The notes beneath the pieces are model-generated. The model searched no databases. It was not told where the DNA came from and saw only the letters and a program-made list of their open reading frames with translations. Shown here piece after piece: positions 18,156 to 26,573 of a DNA stretch of 64,000 nt (position 1 is its first letter; each line of letters begins with the position of its first letter). Source of the stretch: DASRFR01 sp035651455 (GTDB taxonomy: Bacteria > Acidobacteriota > Terriglobia > Terriglobales > Acidobacteriaceae); NCBI GenBank assembly GCA_035651455.1, contig DASRFR010000003.1, positions 213,789 through 277,788 on the forward strand. Direction: 5' to 3'. The translations under genes and the position numbers were made by a program.

Positions 18156-18406
18156 GAGTTCGGGTAGTTTACAGCACTGGCCGAGAGCGATCTGGATTGC
18201 CGTGTGCACGGAGTTGCATAGATATCGCAAAAAACACGAACGAACGCCGCGAATCGGAGCATGCGTACGTTTGCTGTTGACACCATGCCGAATTGGGGTG
18301 AAACTCCGCTCAGAATGAGTACTCGGGCCTTCTTCCTCAGCGCGCCACAAGACGGATGGTAGGCACGACATAACATCGGTTCACGGCCCGGGAACCGCTC
18401 TTGCAA

Positions 18407-19756
18407 ATGGAACCTCTCCGCTCGAGTGTTGGCCAAACCGACGAAGACCCCATCCTGCATGATCTAACATTCCTTACCGACACCCTGGCGCAGCAAGGAG
18501 CGGCCGCGGTCTCGTGCGATGTGGCTTTGGACGTGGTATTGCATGACATCGCGGAAAACGCGCGACTGGAAACGAGAGCGACCGGCGCCGCCATCGCATT
18601 GTGGCGCAGCGACGAGATGATTTGCCGCGCGGCGACCGGACCTAATGCTCCCGATCTCGGCATCCCACTTGAAAGTCAATCGGGAATTACCGGCGCGTGT
18701 ATCCAAACGAAGCAGCCGCAGCAGTGTGTTGATACCGACGACGACCCGCGCGTGGATGCGCTCGCCTGCCGACATCTGGGAGTGCGATCGGCGATCGTTG
18801 TACCCGTTATGAGAGGCGGCACGTTGGAGGGAATCTTCGAAGTCTTTTCTGAGCAGCCTCGAGCTTTTTGCGAGACTGACGTTGCCATGCTCGTTGGCTT
18901 CAGTTCCCGGGTGGCGCAAGCTCTGGAGGCGCATAGGTCGAAGTTGCGGACCATAAACTCGGCTACCGCGAAAACTCGCGATGAGGGCGCAGACATGATT
19001 GCGGCCGCCCCCGATGGCCTTGGAGTCGCGACTCCGGCGATAATGCCGCAATCCCCAAGTGACGATACCGTGACTGCGGTGCTAGGCGTGCTGGTGGTGT
19101 TTGCCGCCCTGCTCTTGGGTGTTCTTATCGGCTGGCGAGTGGGCTGGCAGCGAGCAGTGCTGAAGACGGCTGCAGGATCCGCACGCACAGCGGCTGTAGC
19201 ACAGAGCGAAATGGGGAATGAAAACCCGAAAACCGCAGCCAACAGCCATTCACCAGAGACTGCGCCGCCGGGCGGCATAAGCACGCGCAGCAGACCCCAG
19301 GTCACAAAAGTCACAGAGGTTCCCGCTGGCGCTCTAATCCTTTATCAGAATGGCAAGGTCATCTATCGCTTGCAGGATTCCGCGGCCGGCCCCCGCGGTT
19401 CAGGGCCGGCAACGGCTGCAGATACTGCAATGGCGACTTCCGTTGCTTCTGCAGGAGGAAACGAGGTGCTGCAGCTAAGTGAGGAAGCCGCGGAGCAACG
19501 ATTGATCCATCGTGTCACCCCGATATATCCCGCAGGCGCGCGGTCCCGGGGAACTCAAGGCGACGTGGTTCTCGGGCTTATCATTAGTGCGCAGGGAAGT
19601 GTCGAGAGGTTAGGCTTGCTGCAGGGAGATCCAGACCTCGCCGGTGCGGCGATGAGTGCAGTGCAACAGTGGAGATATGAACCGTACATGCTGGGCAATC
19701 GCGCTGTGCCGGTCCAGACTCGTGTGACGATTCACTTCCTGGCACCTACGGAATAG
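18407..19756 (+). CDS. GAF - transmembrane - TonB C-terminal fusion protein
   Basis: A 449-residue protein. Residues about 25-180 form a GAF domain (GAAIALWR, GITGACIQTKQPQQCVD, RSAIVVPVMRGGTLEGIFEVFS). A single membrane helix lies at about 223-245, then a low-complexity linker, then a TonB C-terminal domain at about 365-447 (RVTPIYPAGARSRGTQGDVVL, AAMSAVQQWRYEPY). This puts a small-molecule sensor in the cytoplasm and a TonB-like energy-transducing domain in the periplasm. ATG 18407 is taken as the start; a TTG lies two codons earlier. It directly precedes the blaI/M56 pair, with which similar TonB-C proteins often occur. Confidence 0.8.
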   Translation: MEPLRSSVGQTDEDPILHDLTFLTDTLAQQGAAAVSCDVALDVVLHDIAENARLETRATGAAIALWRSDEMICRAATGPNAPDLGIPLESQSGITGACIQTKQPQQCVDTDDDPRVDALACRHLGVRSAIVVPVMRGGTLEGIFEVFSEQPRAFCETDVAMLVGFSSRVAQALEAHRSKLRTINSATAKTRDEGADMIAAAPDGLGVATPAIMPQSPSDDTVTAVLGVLVVFAALLLGVLIGWRVGWQRAVLKTAAGSARTAAVAQSEMGNENPKTAANSHSPETAPPGGISTRSRPQVTKVTEVPAGALILYQNGKVIYRLQDSAAGPRGSGPATAADTAMATSVASAGGNEVLQLSEEAAEQRLIHRVTPIYPAGARSRGTQGDVVLGLIISAQGSVERLGLLQGDPDLAGAAMSAVQQWRYEPYMLGNRAVPVQTRVTIHFLAPTE

Positions 19757-19803
19757 CACCCGGGTTGTGCCGGCTGCATTGCAAGCTTTTGCACAGTGCG
19801 CAC

Positions 19804-19821
19804 GTAGTGTTTTGACACTAC
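19804..19821. promoter_or_regulatory. Operator-like dyad over the blaI promoter region
   Basis: GTAGTGT-tttg-ACACTAC is a perfect 7-bp dyad and overlaps a TTGACA at 19812-19817. BlaI/MecI-family repressors bind dyads built on TACTACA/TGTAGTA or TACA/TGTA halves; the GTAG/CTAC ends resemble these. A second short palindrome (GACAGTGTC) lies at 19844-19852. Autoregulation by the adjacent BlaI protein is inferred. Confidence 0.5.
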
Positions 19822-19887
19822 TCTTCGCTTGCGTCGTTGCACAGACAGTGTCTAAACTCGATGAACCACGATTCTCTAGGATCCACA

Positions 19888-20316
19888 ATGAACAAAGTTT
19901 TTAGAATTTTCGGTTTTGCTTCCGGGCCAAGCCTGGGGCCGCTCGAGCAGCAACTGCTCGAATCGTTATGGGCCCGGGGAAGCGCCACTGTGCGCGAGTT
20001 AGTCGATGCGGGGACAATCCAGCTTGCGTATACAACGATTATGACGACCCTCGACCGGCTGTATAAAAAAGGGCTTCTCAGCCGCGTGCCCGAAGGGCGT
20101 GCCTTCCGATATGTGCCATTGCAAAGCCGAGAAGAACTGCAAAGGACGGCGGCGGTGGAAGGCATTCGTGACCTGCTGACGTCACAACAATCGTCTACTC
20201 TGCCGCTTTCCTACCTGGTAGAAGCAATTTCGCGTCACGATGCCGAATTGCTGGATGACCTACAACGGCTGGTGGAACAAAAACGTTCGCAACTGCGCAA
20301 TCAGGAGACAGATTAA
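19888..20316 (+). CDS. BlaI/MecI-family transcriptional repressor
   Basis: A 142-residue winged-helix repressor. LGPLEQQLLESLWARGSATVRELVDA and AYTTIMTTLDRLYKKGLLSRVPEGRAFRYVP form the DNA-binding domain; the C-terminal helices (about 90-140) would dimerise. AGGA 7 nt before the ATG at 19888 chooses this start; an in-frame ATG at 19861 and TTG at 19837 are alternatives. Its stop overlaps the next start by 1 bp, so repressor and metalloprotease are translated together, as in BlaI-BlaR1 pairs. Regulation by cleavage of the repressor is known for the family and inferred here. Confidence 0.88.
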   Translation: MNKVFRIFGFASGPSLGPLEQQLLESLWARGSATVRELVDAGTIQLAYTTIMTTLDRLYKKGLLSRVPEGRAFRYVPLQSREELQRTAAVEGIRDLLTSQQSSTLPLSYLVEAISRHDAELLDDLQRLVEQKRSQLRNQETD

Positions 20317-21266
20317 TGTTTGCGGCGCGCGGTATTGCGGTCTCGCTTTCGGTGTTTTTCCTCGTATATAGCGGGCTTTCTTTCGCAATATTGTGCGGGT
20401 GGGAATTATGGCGCAGAGCCGGGAGAAACAGCGTGGCAGCATGCTCCGCGGATGGCTTGTTTGCGTTGCGCGCGTTTCCCTTGGTGATTTCCCTGGCACT
20501 TACGTTTGCGTTCACCGTGCCGTCATTCTTGATCCTGGAACCACGGTCCGTGGATGAAGAAGTAGGAGCGGCTCCCTTAACTTTCGGTTTCTGCTGCCTG
20601 CTTTTGATTATGTTGGGGACTTTCCGGGCCGCTCGCGCGCAAGCCAAAGCTTCGCGAGCGCTGGCGCAATGGTTGCGAGGAGCGAAGGCTGTGCCGATTG
20701 CCGCGCCGGTGCCGGTATTTCAGACTGAAGAGGCTGCCCCGCTGTTGTCTGTTGCCGGTGTTTGCAAAGCCAAGGTTCTGGTTTCGAACACCGCCTTGGG
20801 AGTCTTGAACGACAGGGAATTGCAGACCGCTCTCCGGCATGAAATGGCCCATGTTCGCCGCCATGACAATCTGAAGAAATTGATATTGCGCTTCTCGCCT
20901 TTCCCTGGAATGGCGAATCTTGAGCGCGCGTGGGCGGATGCAGTGGAAATTTCGGCCGATGATGCGGCAGTTTCGAATGCAAGCGACGCGCTCGACCTAG
21001 CTTCGGCCCTGATTAAGCTGTCGCGATTGGCTCCCAGGCAGGCGCAGCCCCTGATCACGAGCGGCCTGCTCGACAGTTCCGTCATCTCGGTGCAGGCCAG
21101 GGTGGAGCGGTTGTTTTCCTGGGAAGAGATTCACAAGAACAACGTCGGAAACTCTCGTGCGAGGTTTTCGATCCCGCTAATTATTGCCGTGCTTGCCGGA
21201 CTCATTACCACTTATAGCGCGGTCCTGGTGCAATTGCATCAGCTCACCGAATGGCTAGTACGGTAA
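20316..21266 (+). CDS. M56-family membrane metalloprotease (BlaR1-like, no sensor domain)
   Basis: A 316-residue protein with membrane helices at about 8-28, 52-72, 88-104 and 285-305 and a zinc-protease motif HEMAH at 175-179, followed by a glutamate helix (AWADAVEISADDAA). The layout is that of BlaR1/MecR1 up to the last membrane helix, but the C-terminal penicillin-binding sensor is missing. How it senses a signal is therefore unknown; the GAF/TonB-C membrane protein upstream is a candidate partner. Beta-lactam sensing should not be assumed. Confidence 0.8.
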   Translation: MFAARGIAVSLSVFFLVYSGLSFAILCGWELWRRAGRNSVAACSADGLFALRAFPLVISLALTFAFTVPSFLILEPRSVDEEVGAAPLTFGFCCLLLIMLGTFRAARAQAKASRALAQWLRGAKAVPIAAPVPVFQTEEAAPLLSVAGVCKAKVLVSNTALGVLNDRELQTALRHEMAHVRRHDNLKKLILRFSPFPGMANLERAWADAVEISADDAAVSNASDALDLASALIKLSRLAPRQAQPLITSGLLDSSVISVQARVERLFSWEEIHKNNVGNSRARFSIPLIIAVLAGLITTYSAVLVQLHQLTEWLVR

Positions 21267-21306
21267 AGCGACCCACGAGTACTTCTTCACAACTGGCTCC
21301 CTCACA

Positions 21307-21370
21307 CAGGTAATCGTTACCTGCAACAAAATCCTCTCCCACCGGGCGGCATGTGCATCATGTTGCACAT
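21307..21370. repeat. Two successive perfect dyads
   Basis: CAGGTAA-tcg-TTACCTG (21307-21323) and ATGTGCA-tcatgt-TGCACAT (21351-21370) lie in the gap between the M56 gene and the secreted protein. Each is a perfect 7-bp inverted repeat. They could be operators or, for the first, part of a transcript end. The remainder of 21267-21546 shows no gene. Confidence 0.4.
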
Positions 21371-21546
21371 CATTCCTGAACCCTCGTTCGAGCCGGTGCC
21401 AAGCTGCTGAGTTTCCAAGACTTTCGAGCCATGAATAGTTGGCTTCGCAAGTGCTAGGTAAGTAGTTGACCCAAGGCGCGACCTCCCTCGCATCCCCGAG
21501 TTCCCATGGCGAAGCAAGCATGTCCGACCTTCACAGGAGGCCGAAA

Positions 21547-22110
21547 TTGACGTCGAAGAAGAGAACTTGGAGCTTGGCATTATTCGCGTTCGCAGTTTCC
21601 AGTTTGGCATGGGGACAAAGCCAAACTCTCACTTTTGAATTTGTCGGCGGAGAGTTGCAGTCAGCCGGCGGGCCGACGTATACGCTGTTCAGCCCAGGGA
21701 ACGGATCGTTCCTTAGCGATGTCACTGGCTTCAATGGCGGCGACACTATCACGGGCAGCGATCTGGGCCAGGTGTTCGTCCGAACCGGAGCCTTACACGC
21801 GGGCGATTTGCAGAAGGGCGGAGTGCTCGCAGGCGGCGGCTCGTTTGTGATTAAGACGAACGGCTCGGGCGGATTGCCCGCGGGCATCATGTTCCGGGGC
21901 ACCTTTGTGAGCCCAATCCGGTGGAGATTGAACGGCTTCTTTGTCGACAATAAGCCGATGGGTTATTACCTGCTCACAGGCCAAGTGCGCGGCCTCTATA
22001 TGGGTAAACCGGCATATGGCTCTGCATATATTTTGACTTTCTCTGTCGACGAACCGTTCCAGGGCAATATCGGAATCAGTGATGGCGGGCTGCAGATCGT
22101 GGTGCCATGA
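21547..22110 (+). CDS. Secreted protein of unknown function
   Basis: A 187-residue exported protein. With the TTG start at 21547 the N-terminus is KKR followed by WSLALFAFAVSSLAWG, a standard signal peptide cleaved near residue 25. AGGAGG lies 6 nt before this TTG, so it is preferred over in-frame starts at 21466 and 21520 that would give an overlong n-region. The mature part is Gly-rich with beta-strand periodicity (TLTFEFVGGELQSAGG, DTITGSDLGQVF). No domain is recognised. Confidence 0.6.
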   Translation: MTSKKRTWSLALFAFAVSSLAWGQSQTLTFEFVGGELQSAGGPTYTLFSPGNGSFLSDVTGFNGGDTITGSDLGQVFVRTGALHAGDLQKGGVLAGGGSFVIKTNGSGGLPAGIMFRGTFVSPIRWRLNGFFVDNKPMGYYLLTGQVRGLYMGKPAYGSAYILTFSVDEPFQGNIGISDGGLQIVVP

Positions 22111-22208
22111 GGTTGCGTTGCAGGCCCAAACCTACGAGAGCCTGTGAACGAGCAACTCTCAAGTTGCTGGTTCTCAATAAGAACCGTTGCGGCTGTTGTG
22201 CCTCACCT

Positions 22209-22931
22209 CTAAAGGTGTAGCAGATCGGCGCAAGACGAGATACAAGCATCGGGTCCCAGAGCTACCAGGTCGTCGACTTTGTACACACCCGTGGCGACGG
22301 CAATGATCCGGGCCTTGGCGTGCCTGGCCGCGCGAATATCCGAGGGGGTGTCGCCGATGAAGCAAACGGCAGCATTCGCATGTAAGCGGTGACGAGCTTC
22401 GGCAGCCGCGTTCTCGAAGATTTCCTCCCGCCTTTCGCAATGATCGCTGAAGTAGCCAAAAGTGAAGAATTCCCGCAAGCCGGCAGCCTGCACCTTGTGC
22501 CATCCAACCGATTCAAGATTTCCCGAGGCGACCCCCAGGAGTTTGCCGTCACTCCGTAAGCGCGAAAGCAGGGCAGGGATCGCGGAGCAAACCTCGGGAA
22601 CCAGGGCACTCGAATAACGGTCCACAAAACCGCGGACTACATCCAGAGCTTGAGGTAACTTTTGCTGGAATTCGGGATTGGAGACGCCTACTCGCTCAAG
22701 GGCGGCGCGCAGAATGCCGAGATCAGTTTTGCCATGATAGGCGACACCGTCGATGGTGGTATTAACGCCGTACACCTCGCGCATGGCACGGTTCAACGCC
22801 CGATAATGGATCAGGTCACGTGTGTTGAGGAGAGTACCGTCTATATCGAACAAGTACGCGTCGGCGTCTTGCCAACGAAAGCCGTCACTGTTGTTTGCCG
22901 CAGGAATCGTGGTCTCGTGATTCGTGTTCAT
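22209..22931 (-). CDS. HAD-superfamily phosphatase
   Basis: A 240-residue HAD hydrolase, subfamily IA. Motif I is LFDIDGTLLNT with both Asp residues, motif II lies in GVASGN, and motif III/IV is ICFIGDTPSDIRAA-like (CFIGDTPSDIRAARHA). This matches phosphoglycolate phosphatase-like enzymes, a group that also includes the MurNAc-6-phosphate phosphatase MupP. The ATG at 22931 overlaps the ymdB stop by 4 bp (ATGA). As the last gene of a run with nagZ and anmK, a MupP-like role on the AnmK product is plausible but unproven. Confidence 0.8.
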   Translation of the reverse strand: MNTNHETTIPAANNSDGFRWQDADAYLFDIDGTLLNTRDLIHYRALNRAMREVYGVNTTIDGVAYHGKTDLGILRAALERVGVSNPEFQQKLPQALDVVRGFVDRYSSALVPEVCSAIPALLSRLRSDGKLLGVASGNLESVGWHKVQAAGLREFFTFGYFSDHCERREEIFENAAAEARHRLHANAAVCFIGDTPSDIRAARHAKARIIAVATGVYKVDDLVALGPDACISSCADLLHL

Positions 22932-23719
22932 TGCAGCATGATGCGCTGGATGGAGCGCGCTCGGCCGGTTGATTCGTCGCAATTCACCACCACCGCACAG
23001 AGTTTTACGTCGCCACTGGCTGGTTCGAAGCGCGCGGGCATGTTAGTCAGAAAGCGGTCGAGTACAAGTTCTTTTTTCACTCCGATCACGCTGTCATATG
23101 GCCCCGTCATTCCAACATCAGTGATGTACGCGGTACCCTTGGCGAGAACGCGCTCGTCAGCGGTCGGGATGTGAGTGTGTGTGCCCACAACGGCGGTGAC
23201 CCGACCGTCCAGGTACCATCCCATCGATATCTTTTCCGAAGTCGCCTCGGCGTGAATGTCCACGAAAATCACTTTTGCGGTGACCTCTTTCAGCAACTGA
23301 TCTGCGACACGGAAGGGATCGTCATTCGGAGTCATAAAGACGCGACCCTGCAGGTTCATGACCGCGTAGGGCACATCATTTTTCTTGCCTTGGTACAAGC
23401 CGTGTCCCGGCATGCCGGCCGGATAGTTGGCGGGGCGAAGCACGCGCTGTGCCGGGCTGTGCGGATTCCCGTTCGCCATACGGAAGTAGTCCAGAATCTC
23501 GCGCTTGTCCCAGACATGATTGCCAGTAGTTATGACCTCGATGCCCAGTTCAAACAACTCCTCCACCAGCGCGGGAGTGATGCCAAAGCCGGCTGCCGCA
23601 TTTTCACCGTTCGCGATTACCAGGTCGATGTGGTGGGCTTCGACGAGCTCGTGCAGGTGTTCCTTGACCATGGTCCTGCCAGGCCTTCCAAAGATGTCGC
23701 CGATGAAGAGGATTTGCAC
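22928..23719 (-). CDS. YmdB-type metallophosphodiesterase (TIGR00282)
   Basis: A 263-residue calcineurin-like phosphodiesterase. Metal ligands are visible in GDIFGRPGR, NGENAAAGFG, GNHVWD and the VGTHTHIPTAD segment near residue 180. The Bacillus homologue YmdB hydrolyses 2',3'-cyclic nucleotides and affects RNA turnover and motility. The length and motif order are normal. It is 72 bp downstream of the peptide-binding protein gene on the same strand. Confidence 0.9.
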   Translation of the reverse strand: MQILFIGDIFGRPGRTMVKEHLHELVEAHHIDLVIANGENAAAGFGITPALVEELFELGIEVITTGNHVWDKREILDYFRMANGNPHSPAQRVLRPANYPAGMPGHGLYQGKKNDVPYAVMNLQGRVFMTPNDDPFRVADQLLKEVTAKVIFVDIHAEATSEKISMGWYLDGRVTAVVGTHTHIPTADERVLAKGTAYITDVGMTGPYDSVIGVKKELVLDRFLTNMPARFEPASGDVKLCAVVVNCDESTGRARSIQRIMLQ

Positions 23720-23791
23720 GATTATCCGGAACCGACTTTCGATGGTAACACGGGCAAATCGGCTGCTTCGGCCCCGGCTGCCTGGATCAAA

Positions 23792-25369
23792 TTACTGCGA
23801 AGATTGGGCGAGTTCTGCGGTTTTCAGAAAGTCGTAATTGCCCGCGGGGTTAAGAGCAAGGTTCTTGACCCGCCTGTTGTGAACCAAAACATTATCCAAA
23901 TACCAGAGGTTTACGTACGGCAGGTCCTCGGCGAGAAGCTGCTGGACTTCGAAGTAGATTTGTTTTCGCACATTCTGATCGAGTTCCGACCGAGCCTGAT
24001 TGATGAGCGCATCAACTCTCGGATTTGAGTAATAGCCCCGGTTGGCGCCGTGCGGCGAAAACTTGGATGAGTGAAACACGTACTCGAAAATGTCTGGATC
24101 TTCATTGCCGCCGATCCACCGCAGGGAGTACACCTGATATGCGCCGCTGCTGACGTCGGCGAAGAACGTGGCGAATTCGAAGGTTCGGATGTCGAGCGCG
24201 ATGCCCACATCTGCAAGCTGCTGCTGCAGTGCCGCAGCGAACAAACGCGTGGACTCCTCCGTCGAAGTTTTCATAACCAGGTGAAAGCGAACTCCGTTCA
24301 CGGCTTGATAACCTGCTTGGTCGAGAATCTCCCGCGCCCGCTGGGGATCGTATTCGTATCTTGGAATGTCCGGGTTGTACGCCCAGCTCTGGATGGGAAG
24401 CACGCTGTATGCGGGTTCGGCAAAGCCGCGCCATAAATATTGAATGATTGGCTGGCGGTGAACAGCATAGGCGATCGCCTGGCGGACTCGAACATCGCGC
24501 AGAATACGGTCGCGCAAATTGAAAGCAAGATAGTTCACCACCGTGCCGGGCCCGCGCAGAACCTTGAGCTTGGGTTCTTTTGACAGCGTGAGCACCATGT
24601 CGGAGGTGAGGGCGTTCTCGACTATATCGGCGCTGCCCTTGCGCAATTCGAGAGCGCGTGTAGTCGTGTCGGGAACCACCATGAAACGGACACGTTGCAC
24701 TCGGGCCTTCTGTGCCCAATAATCCGGGTTTCGTTCGATGACCACTTCCTTATCCAACTCAGCGCTGATGAACCTGAAGGGTCCGGAGCCAATCGGTTTG
24801 CGAGAGATTTCGTCGCCGCTGCCATAGGGGACGATGCCGATAGCCCCGTCAGAAATATTCCAGAGCAGAGTTGAAAACGGTCCTTTGAGGTGAAAGACGA
24901 CGGTGTACTCATCGAGAACTTCAATGTGATCGATGTGCGGCTTGTAGACTGCTGACTTCGTGCTTCGAATTTTGCCCTCGAGCAAACTATCGAATGTCCA
25001 TTTGACGTCCCGCGCGGTGAGTGGCCGACCGTCGTGGAATTTGGCGCCGTGATGAAGGTGGAATACATAGGTAAGGGGATCGCGAATGTCCCAGCTTTCC
25101 GCTAACGCGGGTCTCACATTCAGATTCTGATCCCGATCGAGCAGATCATCGAACAGTAGGCTGTCGATCCGTTCGGAATATGCATCCAGGCCGACCCGCG
25201 GGTCGAGATTGGTCGGGCTGGCTTCGATAATCATGACCAAGGTGTTCGGGTCGGGAGATGCTGAGCAGGCGAGCAGGACGGCGCAGGGCGCAATTGCAAG
25301 CAAGAGGAGGGCCGCACGAACCCGAGCGGATTTCCCGGTGGCCTTGGGGCCGAAAGCATTCCAGAACAT
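23792..25369 (-). CDS. ABC transporter peptide-binding lipoprotein (SBP family 5)
   Basis: About 525 residues. From the ATG at 25369 the signal peptide runs to AVLLAC, a good lipobox. The body follows the DppA/OppA/MppA pattern: SPTNLDPRVGLDAYSERI, LAESWDIRDPLTYVFHLHHGAKFHDG and the late NLWYLDNVLVHNRRVKNL. No permease or ATPase genes adjoin it, so it must use components coded elsewhere. An ATG at 25414 would overlap anmK by 8 bp and give a long n-region; it remains an alternative. The nagZ-anmK neighbours suggest murein peptides as ligand, which is inference. Confidence 0.8.
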   Translation of the reverse strand: MFWNAFGPKATGKSARVRAALLLLAIAPCAVLLACSASPDPNTLVMIIEASPTNLDPRVGLDAYSERIDSLLFDDLLDRDQNLNVRPALAESWDIRDPLTYVFHLHHGAKFHDGRPLTARDVKWTFDSLLEGKIRSTKSAVYKPHIDHIEVLDEYTVVFHLKGPFSTLLWNISDGAIGIVPYGSGDEISRKPIGSGPFRFISAELDKEVVIERNPDYWAQKARVQRVRFMVVPDTTTRALELRKGSADIVENALTSDMVLTLSKEPKLKVLRGPGTVVNYLAFNLRDRILRDVRVRQAIAYAVHRQPIIQYLWRGFAEPAYSVLPIQSWAYNPDIPRYEYDPQRAREILDQAGYQAVNGVRFHLVMKTSTEESTRLFAAALQQQLADVGIALDIRTFEFATFFADVSSGAYQVYSLRWIGGNEDPDIFEYVFHSSKFSPHGANRGYYSNPRVDALINQARSELDQNVRKQIYFEVQQLLAEDLPYVNLWYLDNVLVHNRRVKNLALNPAGNYDFLKTAELAQSSQ

Positions 25370-25406
25370 CAGTTCTTCAAACCAGATGAAAGCCAAACGC
25401 AAGATT

Positions 25407-26573
25407 TTACGCATACGAGATCTTGCCGAGGATAGCAGGACGTTTGGCGCCGGTCGCCGCCGGAACATTTGAAGGCCGGCGGTTCCATGTCTCATGCGCG
25501 AGGACCGCGAAGGCTACCGCTTCTTTGGCTTCCGAGGGCAATCCGAATTCATCGGTGAGACGGATCTGCAAGCCCAGCGGACCGAGTTCATTCGCAAGCA
25601 TGGCGAGAAGAGTTGGGTTCTTTGTGCCTCCTCCGGACACAATGAACTCCCGATATTCGCCCTTCTTCTTTAATACGAAGCGGCGAATAGCATCGGCAAT
25701 GGACCGCGCCGTCAAAGCCGTAGCTGTTGCCATTACATCTTCTTTGCGCGCGCGGCCGCAGCGCTTCAGGAAGCGGGACGCAAACTCACGTCCAAAGTCC
25801 TCTCGTCCGGCAGTTTTGGGAGGCTTACGTCGAAAAAACGGAGCCGAAAGTTCCAAGTCGACGACTTTCTTCAGGACCTCCCCGGACGCAGCAATCATGC
25901 CGTCACGATCGCAGACCTCATGGAACAAATCTTGGGCGAGCGCATCGATGACCATGTTTCCGGGACCAGTATCAAATGCCCTGATCTGTTGCACCGCAGC
26001 TCCGGGCGGAATGGCCGTGAGATTCGCAATGCCGCCAATGTTTTGCACGATTCGGCTTATGGCGGAACTGCGGTAAAGAAGGAAATCGAGATAGGGCACA
26101 AGAGGCGCGCCCTTTCCACCCACAGCGATGTCAGACGGCCGGAAGTCCGCCACTACGGGTATCCCGACGCGCGCCGCGATGACTGCTGCCTCTCCGGTCT
26201 GCCAGGTCGCAGCAATGTTACGGTTTACATACTGTGCTGGATCTCCCTGGTGATAGAGCGTCTGCCCGTGACAGCCGATCAGATCGGCCCTGACGCGAAA
26301 CCGGCGCTGTGCAGCGAGAATCGCGTCTGCGTACAACTCGCCCAGTAGGAAATTCAGACGCGCCAGATCTGCCACGCTGGCCCGCTGCGCGTTCATGCTG
26401 GCGAGAATTGCTTCGCGCACCTGCTCGGGATATGGATATTCGCTGTGGCCGAGCACACGGAATTTTGTCGCTTGCTTGTACGCCCCTCTTTGCTTGACTT
26501 CAGGAGGAAACCGGACCAGCGCTACGTTAATGCCGTCTGCCGAAGTGCCACTCATCACCCCGGCAACGATCAT
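25407..26573 (-). CDS. anmK: Anhydro-N-acetylmuramic acid kinase
   Basis: A 388-residue kinase that opens and phosphorylates 1,6-anhydroMurNAc to MurNAc-6-phosphate in cell-wall recycling. VMSGTSADGINVALV at the N-terminus, CHGQTLYH, the ADFRPSDIAVGGKGAPLVP block and FDTGPGNMVIDAL are diagnostic. The ATG at 26573 overlaps the nagZ stop by 4 bp, which fixes the start and shows coupling with the enzyme that produces its substrate precursor. Confidence 0.93.
   Translation of the reverse strand: MIVAGVMSGTSADGINVALVRFPPEVKQRGAYKQATKFRVLGHSEYPYPEQVREAILASMNAQRASVADLARLNFLLGELYADAILAAQRRFRVRADLIGCHGQTLYHQGDPAQYVNRNIAATWQTGEAAVIAARVGIPVVADFRPSDIAVGGKGAPLVPYLDFLLYRSSAISRIVQNIGGIANLTAIPPGAAVQQIRAFDTGPGNMVIDALAQDLFHEVCDRDGMIAASGEVLKKVVDLELSAPFFRRKPPKTAGREDFGREFASRFLKRCGRARKEDVMATATALTARSIADAIRRFVLKKKGEYREFIVSGGGTKNPTLLAMLANELGPLGLQIRLTDEFGLPSEAKEAVAFAVLAHETWNRRPSNVPAATGAKRPAILGKISYA

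Noticed and set aside
24102..24719. 205-codon minus-strand frame inside the peptide-binding protein gene
   Set aside because: Out-of-frame reading of a gene with a good lipobox and family motifs; composition is Arg/Ser-rich as expected for a shifted frame.
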